Program-made: the position numbers and the translations under genes | The notes under the pieces: generated by a model | What the model was told of the DNA's origin: nothing | What the model saw: the letters and a program-made list of their open reading frames with translations, nothing else | The model's database searches: none | Origin: an uncultured Woeseiaceae bacterium | GTDB taxonomy: Bacteria > Pseudomonadota > Gammaproteobacteria > Woeseiales > Woeseiaceae | NCBI GenBank assembly: GCA_947259435.1 | Contig: CAMYMP010000066.1 | Location: 1 to 5,723, forward strand | DNA: 5,723 nucleotides | Direction: 5' to 3' | Shown here: positions 1 to 5,723 of the stretch, one piece after another | How positions within the stretch are numbered: position 1 is the first letter of the stretch | How the letters are laid out: every line of letters starts with the position of its first letter

Positions 1-37
1 CATGGCGGCCAATCGTACCACTGGCCGGAACCGCATT

Positions 38-141
38 CGCTTGCGGGTGGGATGTTTATCGAGGGAAGTAAAGCGCAGCTTCGCGAGCTCCCGTCAGGCG
101 GGATCGAGACATGACCGAGATAAATGTCACGCCCGCAAGCG
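38..141. repeat. Inverted repeat with 10-bp arms downstream of the operon
   Basis: CGCTTGCGGG at 38-47 is the exact reverse complement of CCCGCAAGCG at 132-141, separated by 84 bases. The right arm starts 8 bases past the DUF3570 stop and itself overlaps a small palindrome (CCGCAAGCGG). In the transcript the arms could pair to form a long-loop hairpin. There is no U-run after either arm, so it is not a standard intrinsic terminator. Positions 1-148 otherwise show no supported gene. Confidence 0.35.
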
Positions 142-148
142 GCTTGTC

Positions 149-1288
149 TCAGTACCAGAAAGAGAAATAGATCTGGATGATGTCCGACTCGAGCTGGTAC
201 AGCGGTTCTTCGCCCACAAGCGCGCCTAAGCTCACGTCGGAGAAATCGTGGTAGTCGACCGACAGCAAGGAATACGAAAAATTGGCAGAGCCGCGTTTGA
301 TAAAGCCCCAGCCGTCGGGGTCATCGAGGAACTCCCAGCTCGCCAGAAACTTGAGAGTCTGGCTCGTAAGCGGGCTGATCTCTTTGTCCCTGCCGCGGAA
401 ATTTGTGGCCTGCTCCCGTGGAAACAGATCGCTATAGAAATGTGCACCGGTCTGATCGTGCCAACGGTACTTGGCCGTGAACGTGAACGGCCCCATCGGA
501 TGCGTGTACGCGAGAGAAGCCGTGTGTGATTCGATGTCCCAGGTATCCGTATAATAACGATACTCGGCCTCAAGCGCTGCACGATAGGGCAGATAGTACT
601 TTGCCCGCAATCCGACCGCGTTGCTCGTGCGCGTGTTCGGATACAACTCGGCCTCGTAGCTAAATCCCCGCCCTACCCCGGAATCGGCATAGCGCACGGT
701 ACGATACGGGTTGTTCAAGAAACCTTCGTCCGTAATCGTTGTGAAGTTCAGCGACGTGATCAGGTTGCGCGTCAGAATCTGTGTAATGCCAACACCATAT
801 TGCTGGCGGTCGTTGTCGCGTTCGAAAGTCGGGTCGTCGGAGCGGCCGACAAGATCATCGCCAAGCGCATAGCTCAGCGTCAGCGTCGTGAGATCGCCGA
901 ACATATCCTGACTCACCGCAAAGCTGTAGGTCTTGGCATCGAAGTCGGATTCGACGCTGCTAACGTAGTTGACACTCATCGTCGTATTGCCGCGCAGGTA
1001 GTCCATACCGAGTGACCACTGCGTGCGTTCCTCGTCGTACGGACTGGCTGTCGTGATGACGTCGATCGAGGCCGAACTGATCATGTCGACGTAGTAGTTG
1101 CCGACCACCGACGTGCTCTTGCCGATCTGCTTGCGCACGAGGACCGAGGGCCCGTCAATGGCCACGCCGCCGCCATCGTACAGGTGGTACAGGAAATCGG
1201 TCCGGTCTTCGGGCAATACGCCGGCCACCGCGCCGCTGCCGAGCAACAGCCCGATTGTCAGGACGAAGATGCCGCGCCAGAGTCTCAT
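149..1288 (-). CDS. DUF3570 domain-containing outer-membrane beta-barrel protein
   Basis: The protein has 379 residues, close to the usual family length. A signal peptide (hydrophobic 7-19, cleavage after AVA at about 22) precedes conserved DUF3570 (PF12094) blocks: YHLYDGGGVAIDGPSVLVRK, GNYYVDMISSASIDVITTAS, GMDYLRGNTTMSVNY, VSQDMFGDLTTLTLSYALG and ITDEGFLNNPYRTVRY. Repeated amphipathic strands with Tyr/Trp girdles continue to the end, IYFSFWY, an aromatic outer-membrane-protein terminus. It probably forms a barrel of many strands in the outer membrane; its cargo is unknown. It starts 16 bp after the DUF4266 stop, with GAGGG just upstream of the ATG (3-nt spacer), and is the last gene of the visible operon. 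The fixed DUF4266-DUF3570 pairing suggests that the barrel and the Cys-tailed lipoprotein work together. Family assignment is strong; function is unknown. Confidence 0.94.
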   Translation of the reverse strand: MRLWRGIFVLTIGLLLGSGAVAGVLPEDRTDFLYHLYDGGGVAIDGPSVLVRKQIGKSTSVVGNYYVDMISSASIDVITTASPYDEERTQWSLGMDYLRGNTTMSVNYVSSVESDFDAKTYSFAVSQDMFGDLTTLTLSYALGDDLVGRSDDPTFERDNDRQQYGVGITQILTRNLITSLNFTTITDEGFLNNPYRTVRYADSGVGRGFSYEAELYPNTRTSNAVGLRAKYYLPYRAALEAEYRYYTDTWDIESHTASLAYTHPMGPFTFTAKYRWHDQTGAHFYSDLFPREQATNFRGRDKEISPLTSQTLKFLASWEFLDDPDGWGFIKRGSANFSYSLLSVDYHDFSDVSLGALVGEEPLYQLESDIIQIYFSFWY

Positions 1289-1304
1289 GGTCCCTCAGGC
1301 AGTC

Positions 1305-1541
1305 CTAGTTACAGCCGCAGCCACCGCCAGCGGCTCCCTCGCCGCCACGAGCGCCTTCGCGTGCCTCGTAGACGTGCTGAATGTAGGAACTCGAGACCGG
1401 GGCGGTATCCAGTGCCATGATTGGGTCGGCGAGCCTGTCGCGCTCGTAGGGCTTGACCCACGGCTCGAAATTGCTGCATCCGGCCATTCCTGCGAGAACG
1501 GCAAAAAGCAGCAAAAATCGCCCTAGTTTGTTGAATTGCAT
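1305..1541 (-). CDS. DUF4266 domain-containing small lipoprotein
   Basis: The protein has 78 residues from the chosen ATG at 1541. An ATG two codons upstream (1547) is possible, but the AGGGG site at 1549-1553 is 7 nt from the 1541 ATG and only 1 nt from the other. The signal peptide ends in lipobox MAGC with Cys22. The mature part has the DUF4266 (PF14086) pattern: PWVKPYERDRLADPIM (28-42), HVYEAREGARGGEG (56-69) and a terminal tail GGGCGCN (72-78). In this family the protein is short and its function is unknown; it is regularly encoded beside DUF3570, which follows here after 16 bp. The C-terminal Cys-Gly-Cys could bind a metal, form a thioether or disulfide link, or be modified; these are inferences. 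Family assignment is strong. Confidence 0.92.
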   Translation of the reverse strand: MQFNKLGRFLLLFAVLAGMAGCSNFEPWVKPYERDRLADPIMALDTAPVSSSYIQHVYEAREGARGGEGAAGGGCGCN

Positions 1542-1548
1542 AACCATA

Positions 1549-1553
1549 CCCCT
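1549..1553 (-). promoter_or_regulatory. Ribosome binding site that decides the DUF4266 start
   Basis: AGGGG on the minus strand with a 7-nt spacer to the ATG at 1541. It is almost adjacent to the alternative ATG at 1547, so it argues for the downstream start and a 78-residue product. Confidence 0.65.
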
Positions 1554-1594
1554 ACTCTATCCCTGCCTGTCCGACCAAAACCGTGAACCCTGCC

Positions 1595-2269
1595 TCAGAA
1601 GAACACCGTCACGCCGACGGTACCCTCGAGATTGTGAACCGTCTTCTCCTGGCCCAGGACATCGACGTCAAAAAGGTGATCGCGGAAGTCCACGTGTATG
1701 GCGACAGAATCGGTCAGCAAGAACCGGAATCCGGCACCGAAATTGACACTGAAGCGGTCATCGTCCGCGAATCGTGTGGAGCCGAGACCCGCGATCAAAT
1801 AGAAATTGGTGTTATAGGCACGACCTTCGCCGATGAAGACCTCGCCGGGCAGTATGTTGTAACCGAGGTTCAGGTTGTAATACAGCAGGTCGCGGTCATC
1901 GAATAACCGGGCCCCACCCGAGAGAACCTCGAAACTCGTCAGACCTGCTTCCGATTGCCCGACCGTGGCTTCCACGAAGAAACCCTCGGTGACGTGATAA
2001 GCGAGTCGAACGCCATAGACCGTATCGCTGCCGAAGTCCTCGATATTCATGATGCCGGCAAAAGCACCGAGCTCGAAATCCTCGCGATCGATCGCGGGTT
2101 CTTTGATCTCGCGTCGCTCGACCTGCGGATCGATAACCTGTCCCGGTGGCTCGGACGTGGGCGGCGGCGCCTCTTCGTTACCGATCCTGAACAGCTTCTT
2201 CGTGGCTGCACAGCCCGAGAGCATGATCACCAACGTGATCAGAAAAAGAACGCGAAACCGACTTTCCAT
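1595..2269 (-). CDS. Outer-membrane beta-barrel domain lipoprotein
   Basis: The protein has 224 residues. A short hydrophobic segment (7-18) ends in lipobox LSGC with Cys20; Ala at +2 favours the outer membrane over inner-membrane retention. A Pro/Glu-rich linker follows (about 32-62). Residues about 64-224 form a small beta-barrel: FELGAFAGIMNIEDFG, YGVRLAYHVTEGFFVEATVG, YYNLNLGYNILPGEVFIG, YLIAGLGSTRF, SVNFGAGFRFLLTDSVAIHVDFRD and a final VGVTVFF. This pattern fits the 'outer membrane beta-barrel domain' family seen in myxobacteria and other proteobacteria (I think TIGR04565; unchecked). A good ribosome site (AGGAAG, 7 nt before the ATG) lies inside the 3' end of the preceding gene, which it overlaps by 31 bp. 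Lipidation combined with a barrel is uncommon. If the linker were cleaved, or the lipobox unused, it would be an ordinary barrel. Function unknown. Confidence 0.88.
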   Translation of the reverse strand: MESRFRVLFLITLVIMLSGCAATKKLFRIGNEEAPPPTSEPPGQVIDPQVERREIKEPAIDREDFELGAFAGIMNIEDFGSDTVYGVRLAYHVTEGFFVEATVGQSEAGLTSFEVLSGGARLFDDRDLLYYNLNLGYNILPGEVFIGEGRAYNTNFYLIAGLGSTRFADDDRFSVNFGAGFRFLLTDSVAIHVDFRDHLFDVDVLGQEKTVHNLEGTVGVTVFF

Positions 2270-3036
2270 TCTTCTACTTCCTCATTATCGTCGCGGCTCG
2301 TGAAAACCACATAGCTCTTGTACTCGGCGCGCAATAAAAAGCGTCGGGTCGCATACACACGCAGGCCTGCGCCTACGTGCCCGACCTGATCGGTACGATC
2401 ATCGCCCTGGATGATCGTAGACTTCGGCGAGGTGTGAATAACACCGGCGCCCAGAGTGAAGAATGGCGAAAAGCGCCAATCCGGCCAGGTTTCATGAACG
2501 ACGTTAACACTGCCCATCCAGCCATTCGAAAAATTTCCCAAAATCTGTGAACCCCATACCTCTATCGAGACATGCGGGTTGAGCGAGTACCCGCCATAGA
2601 GCGATATGATGTTAGCGCCACCGAAGTCACCGGCCAGAATTCCGCCCTCCCATTTAGCATTCGTGAAGTCCTCGAGCGTTGCCCGGGCAAAATCGACCTC
2701 GGAACCGTCGGGCTTGAGCGTCAGTTCCATCTGCGCCTGATCTACCCAGCCCTCCGTGCCGTTGTCGGCCCTGACGAGGTACCAGTCGGTGCGCTGCATC
2801 ACGATGTCAACCGACTCGCCGCGATCAACGACATGAAATATAGGGAATCCGCGACCCGGCCCCGTATGCAATTCCAGATACGGATCGGCGACCGCCACTG
2901 TGCGTAATACGTCGTCGGCGGCTTCTGCGTGTCGGGGTGTGACTGCCAGTAGCACGAGTGCGATAAGGCATGCACACCAGGCGGACGAGTTACTGCGGGA
3001 CGTCGAAAGGATTGTTGTAGTACTGGGCTCCAACAT
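2239..3036 (-). CDS. SH3 domain-containing outer-membrane beta-barrel protein
   Basis: The protein has 265 residues. The signal peptide has a long polar n-region, a hydrophobic core at about 20-33 and a likely cleavage after Ala39 (AEA). Residues about 45-104 form a bacterial SH3 domain: LELHTGPGRGFPIFHVV, then TDWYLVR and EGWV, the usual SH3_3 pattern, which in other proteins binds peptidoglycan or protein ligands. Residues about 130-265 alternate in polarity like a small outer-membrane barrel (SLYGGYSLNPHVSIEVWG; FSPFFTLGAGVIH; GAGLRVYATRRFLLRAEYK) and end in FAFFF, an aromatic C-terminus as used for BAM recognition. The ATG at 3036 lies inside the upstream gene, 47 bp before that gene's stop is completed, with only a weak ribosome site (GGA about 12 nt away), so translation is probably coupled. 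No better downstream start leaves a full signal peptide. The domain calls are strong; the cellular role is unknown. One possibility is anchoring a surface complex to the cell wall. Confidence 0.88.
   Translation of the reverse strand: MLEPSTTTILSTSRSNSSAWCACLIALVLLAVTPRHAEAADDVLRTVAVADPYLELHTGPGRGFPIFHVVDRGESVDIVMQRTDWYLVRADNGTEGWVDQAQMELTLKPDGSEVDFARATLEDFTNAKWEGGILAGDFGGANIISLYGGYSLNPHVSIEVWGSQILGNFSNGWMGSVNVVHETWPDWRFSPFFTLGAGVIHTSPKSTIIQGDDRTDQVGHVGAGLRVYATRRFLLRAEYKSYVVFTSRDDNEEVEEWKVGFAFFF
2277..2283 (-). promoter_or_regulatory. Ribosome binding site for the barrel lipoprotein, inside the upstream gene
   Basis: GAGGAAG followed by 7 nt and ATG at 2269. The site lies in the Glu-Glu-Val-Glu-Glu codons near the 3' end of the SH3-barrel gene, which supports the overlapping start at 2269 and suggests translation by ribosomes finishing the upstream gene. 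Confidence 0.7.
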
Positions 3037-5723
3037 CTAACCATTCCGCAATTAAGCGTCTCTCCGCGCTAGACAACATGTTGTAGTGACTATTAGCAGG
3101 GTCTTCAAAACGAGTGAAGAAATCCCCCGAAGCGCGCGCACCCGCAGCACTTGCCGGTGAGGCGATCGGAATTGGGGCGAGTATCGGGTTCCCGTCGATA
3201 TCAACGCCAATCTGCTGTAGCACATCGACCAATGCGCCATCGACCACTTCCTGAAGATTATCAGTAACTAACAGCTCGCGATAGGCATGGAAGTGATCCG
3301 GTTCGTCGGGCGACAGCCCGTCCTGCAGTTCGAGCTGACCTGCCGGTACCCGAACCGCCGCGTTCGCCGGGTCAATCGGCGTGTGGCAGCCCAGGCAATT
3401 ATTGTCGATCTGCACACCATCGCCGTCGAGCACTGGATTGCCATCGACGTCGAATACGGGCCGCGGCTGGCTCCAGATGGGGTGAATGATCGACTCGTAG
3501 TTGATCACGCTGCGGCAGAACGCCTGCCAGTCTCCCTCGCAAGCCAGGGTCGTCGGCGAGGGAGTCGTCAACCCCACGATCAGACCGGCACCCGTGTAGC
3601 GGTAGTCGATATCGGCGTTGTTCGCCTGAATGGCCGGATCGGCCGTCCACACATCGCGATAGATGACGTTCATCGAGGGCTCGAGCGATGAGCAGCCGTC
3701 GTTTTCACACGTTACGCGCGTACGAACCTCGGCCATCGTTTCGCCAGGCTGAGCAATATACCACTCCATTTTCGTATTCGGGAATTCGAACAGGCCCATT
3801 GGCGCGCCGGCATAGGCCGAGTCAAACGCATCGTAGCGGCCATGTGACAGACCGCTGTTCGCCACGTGGCAACCGTTACATTTGAGTTCCTGGCCCGGCC
3901 GCACGGAAATCCAGTTCTGGTGGCGCGCCGTGATGCGCTTGCCATACTCGTCAACGACACTGATCTGCAGGGCAACGTTGGCGGGTACCTTTGTAATCAC
4001 AGAACCGTCCGGTTCGATCATCGCGTACGCCACGATTTCTTTCATGCCAAATGCGGTTGTGACACCGAAAGCTGTATTGTCGAGGTCTACGATGTCTTCG
4101 TCCGGAAGCGACACCGCTTTTTCGATACGCAGGAATCGTGCCGGGCGATCGGCAGCAGCTGTTTGCACGGGATCGGCCATCGTCGGAATATCGACGATCG
4201 CGCCACCATCAAAGTCATAAACGCTGCGAATATTGAGCACGCCTTCGCCCGCATCCGCGAGCGTGGCATCCATGGTGAAATCATCACTGCCGTCGAGCAC
4301 AACCGGCGGTGCAACCTTCGGATCCGCAGCCACGACCTCAGTAAAGATGAAACCCTCTTCGCCCGGAACGACCGGCAGCTGTGTGCCTGCGACCGGATCG
4401 TACATCCAGATTCCGTACAGCGGCGGTGCGACCACGAACGTGCCGACATCCGGTGTCACGGGATTATCGGGATCGGGCTGTACAAAAAGGTTCGCAAGCC
4501 GATCACCGGTACACGGCACGATCGCCGTATCATCCGTGAGTGGATCACCATCATCCATCAGCTGTTCGAGCAAACGGCACTGACTCCAGCTTACGAGCAG
4601 GCGGTCGGTACCATCGAGAATTGGATAGACCGAACTGAATCGGCCACCGACTGACGGTTCACCGGGAATCGTTGAAACCTGATTTACGGTCGCATCTTCT
4701 TGCGCGGGGCCGGTGACCAGACCGACATTCGGCGCTGTTGGCTGCATGATCTCGACGAACTGCGGCGTGTCGATGGCCACGAGTTCGCCGCCGCCTTCGG
4801 TGTCAGTGAACGGCCTGATCAACGACATGATGCGGCCATCTTCGAGCTCACGCGGTTGCGTGAACTGCACGATCTCTCCGTCAGTGCCGGTCGCATGACT
4901 CTGTTGCCCATACAGTAGTTCCAGACCCGAGCCATCCGGGTTCATGCGGTAGAGGTTAACGGCGTCGTTGTTGGGCCCGGCATGGTCCCAGCGACTGAAC
5001 ACGATCTGGCCATTCGCCAGCGGCGCCGGGTCGAGGTCGTGACTCTGGTTGTAGGAAATCTGCTCGACCCCGAGACCGTCGTCGTTCATCAGGTGCAGAT
5101 TGAACGTGTACTCGTTCTGATCCTCGTCCATCGCGGGAAAACCCTGCTTGCCTTCGTCAAGCAGAACAGCCTGCGAGCGTGTTTGCCTCGTCGACGAAAA
5201 CACGATGCGACCGTCGGGCAGGTACTTCGGCATGATGTCATGACCGATTTCAGCGGTCAGGTCGGACTTGATCACGCGCTCCAGCACGCCGCCTTCAAAA
5301 GTGTATTTCCAGATGTTCCAGGTTGGCAGGTCATCCTCATCCACGTCGGGATCGAACGGGTAACGCATGGCGAACAGCAGCGTGCTGCCGTCATAGGCGA
5401 TTTCGACATCCCGAATAGCAGCCAGACCTTGTGTCAGATCGCCCGTGATGTTGATTGCCTCTGCGCTGGGCGATGCGCGATCACGGAAGAAAAGGTCCGC
5501 ACCGAAATCGAACGTAATTTGCTCACGGAAATCGTTCTGTTCGAAGTCGCCGTTGTCGTCCTGTGGAATCGGTGCACGGATATACGCGATCGGAAAATCG
5601 ATTACGACAGGGTCAGGATCCTGACCCGTGCCGATGCTGACGCCGTCGCCGCTGCTGCACGCAACAATGGCCGCCGCTGCTACTATCAGCGCCGCACCAC
5701 GAAAACCGTTTTTGACAAATCCA
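2990..5723 (-). CDS. Di-haem c lipoprotein, HzsA-related, with PD40/TolB-like beta-propeller (5' end cut by window)
   Basis: The open frame runs from the window edge to a TAA at 2990-2992, giving at least 910 residues (numbered from the first whole codon at 5722). The start codon is beyond the edge. The first in-window ATG (5368) is internal, because the frame upstream encodes a lipoprotein signal: a hydrophobic run at residues 10-21, then lipobox IVAC with Cys22. A Gly/Asp-rich linker and FPIAYIRAPIP follow. Residues about 140-300 carry PD40-like strands such as DGRIVFSSTR (170-179) and NLYRMNPDG (256-264). The C-terminal half has two haem c sites, CNGCH (615-619) and CLGCH (776-780), so export and cytochrome c maturation are expected. 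The end (ERRLIAEWLDVGAQYYN) is typical of C-terminal cytochrome-like domains in this group. The architecture resembles the hydrazine synthase alpha subunit, but nothing else here suggests anammox, so hydrazine synthesis should not be assumed. Non-haem Cys pairs occur at 382/404, 672/677 and 728/736. It is the first visible gene of the operon and overlaps the next by 47 bp. Confidence 0.9.
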   Translation of the reverse strand, partial: GFVKNGFRGAALIVAAAAIVACSSGDGVSIGTGQDPDPVVIDFPIAYIRAPIPQDDNGDFEQNDFREQITFDFGADLFFRDRASPSAEAINITGDLTQGLAAIRDVEIAYDGSTLLFAMRYPFDPDVDEDDLPTWNIWKYTFEGGVLERVIKSDLTAEIGHDIMPKYLPDGRIVFSSTRQTRSQAVLLDEGKQGFPAMDEDQNEYTFNLHLMNDDGLGVEQISYNQSHDLDPAPLANGQIVFSRWDHAGPNNDAVNLYRMNPDGSGLELLYGQQSHATGTDGEIVQFTQPRELEDGRIMSLIRPFTDTEGGGELVAIDTPQFVEIMQPTAPNVGLVTGPAQEDATVNQVSTIPGEPSVGGRFSSVYPILDGTDRLLVSWSQCRLLEQLMDDGDPLTDDTAIVPCTGDRLANLFVQPDPDNPVTPDVGTFVVAPPLYGIWMYDPVAGTQLPVVPGEEGFIFTEVVAADPKVAPPVVLDGSDDFTMDATLADAGEGVLNIRSVYDFDGGAIVDIPTMADPVQTAAADRPARFLRIEKAVSLPDEDIVDLDNTAFGVTTAFGMKEIVAYAMIEPDGSVITKVPANVALQISVVDEYGKRITARHQNWISVRPGQELKCNGCHVANSGLSHGRYDAFDSAYAGAPMGLFEFPNTKMEWYIAQPGETMAEVRTRVTCENDGCSSLEPSMNVIYRDVWTADPAIQANNADIDYRYTGAGLIVGLTTPSPTTLACEGDWQAFCRSVINYESIIHPIWSQPRPVFDVDGNPVLDGDGVQIDNNCLGCHTPIDPANAAVRVPAGQLELQDGLSPDEPDHFHAYRELLVTDNLQEVVDGALVDVLQQIGVDIDGNPILAPIPIASPASAAGARASGDFFTRFEDPANSHYNMLSSAERRLIAEWLDVGAQYYNNPFDVPQ
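3383..3397 (-). other. Second haem c attachment motif (CLGCH)
   Basis: This codes for CLGCH, residues 776-780 of the di-haem lipoprotein, a second canonical CXXCH site. It is preceded by INYESIIHPIW (about 740-750), the type of segment that leads into the C-terminal haem domain in this group, and by an Asp/Gly-rich loop (758-773). Possible distal ligands downstream include His810, His812, His879 and Met882; sequence alone cannot choose among them. Confidence 0.9.
3866..3880 (-). other. First haem c attachment motif (CNGCH)
   Basis: This codes for CNGCH, residues 615-619 of the di-haem lipoprotein, a canonical CXXCH site for covalent haem attachment. It lies in the middle domain, after a stretch rich in beta-strands and the ISVRPGQELK segment. 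Anammox HzsA, as I recall it, uses a Tyr four residues after the motif His as the haem iron ligand. Here that position is Ser623; the nearest downstream candidates are His627 and Tyr630. Confidence 0.9.

Noticed and set aside
1..3. Minus-strand ATG at the left edge as a possible next gene
   Set aside because: Only one codon is visible and there is no Shine-Dalgarno sequence upstream of it, so nothing can be supported.
56..112. 18-codon minus-strand open frame in the left intergenic stretch
   Set aside because: Too short, with no ribosome site and no recognisable sequence.
127..148. Intrinsic terminator after the DUF3570 gene
   Set aside because: The local palindrome CCGCTTGCGG would give only a 3-bp stem with a 4-base loop, and no U-tract follows, so it does not meet the usual pattern.
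2..229. Plus-strand open frame of 75 codons beginning at the left edge
   Set aside because: It runs antisense into the well-supported DUF3570 gene, is Arg-rich with no recognisable domain, and has no visible ribosome site.
1542..1594. Possible internal promoter or operator, with CCCTGCC repeated at 1561-1567 and 1588-1594
   Set aside because: The gap is only 53 bp, no convincing -35/-10 pair is present, and a 7-base GC-rich repeat can occur by chance.
3866..4654. Long plus-strand open frame of 262 codons opposite the di-haem gene
   Set aside because: It is fully antisense to a protein with clear domains and haem motifs; its His/Arg/Ile-rich composition is what a reverse-strand shadow of such a gene gives.
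2990..5723. Naming the large gene hzsA (hydrazine synthase alpha subunit)
   Set aside because: No beta or gamma subunit genes are seen, it is a lipoprotein, and the middle haem's expected Tyr ligand is missing; only distant relatedness is supported.

Overview
The window is one end of a compact operon on the minus strand. It holds five consecutive genes, all encoding exported or cell-surface proteins, and every one has a signal peptide or lipobox. The double-membrane logic (lipoproteins plus outer-membrane beta-barrels ending in aromatic residues), the Shine-Dalgarno sites, a moderately GC-rich composition and the DUF4266/DUF3570 pair suggest a Gram-negative bacterium. A gammaproteobacterium, possibly of a marine-sediment type, is my best guess from family familiarity only.

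Layout in transcription order (right to left). Positions 5723-2990: a large di-haem c lipoprotein whose start codon lies just outside the window, with a TolB/PD40-like beta-propeller N-terminal half and two CXXCH motifs in the C-terminal half. It resembles the proteins labelled 'HzsA-related', distant relatives of the hydrazine synthase alpha subunit. Positions 3036-2239: a bacterial SH3 domain fused to an outer-membrane beta-barrel. Positions 2269-1595: a lipoprotein with a Pro-rich linker and a small outer-membrane beta-barrel. Positions 1541-1305: a 78-residue DUF4266 lipoprotein ending in a Gly/Cys tail. Positions 1288-149: a DUF3570 outer-membrane beta-barrel. Positions 1-148 hold no supported gene, only an inverted repeat.

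The first three genes overlap (47 bp and 31 bp), and the remaining gaps are 53 bp and 16 bp, so they are very probably cotranscribed and partly translationally coupled. The operon promoter must lie upstream of position 5723; I see no convincing terminator at the left end.

Taken together, the genes encode a periplasmic or surface-tethered di-haem protein, three predicted outer-membrane barrels and a small Cys-tailed lipoprotein. My inference is an outer-membrane redox or electron-transfer apparatus, or a metal or small-molecule handling one. DUF4266 and DUF3570 are, from memory, commonly found near thioredoxin-like and ApbE (FAD:protein FMN transferase) genes. None is visible here, so they may lie outside the window. 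No biochemical function can be assigned from sequence alone.
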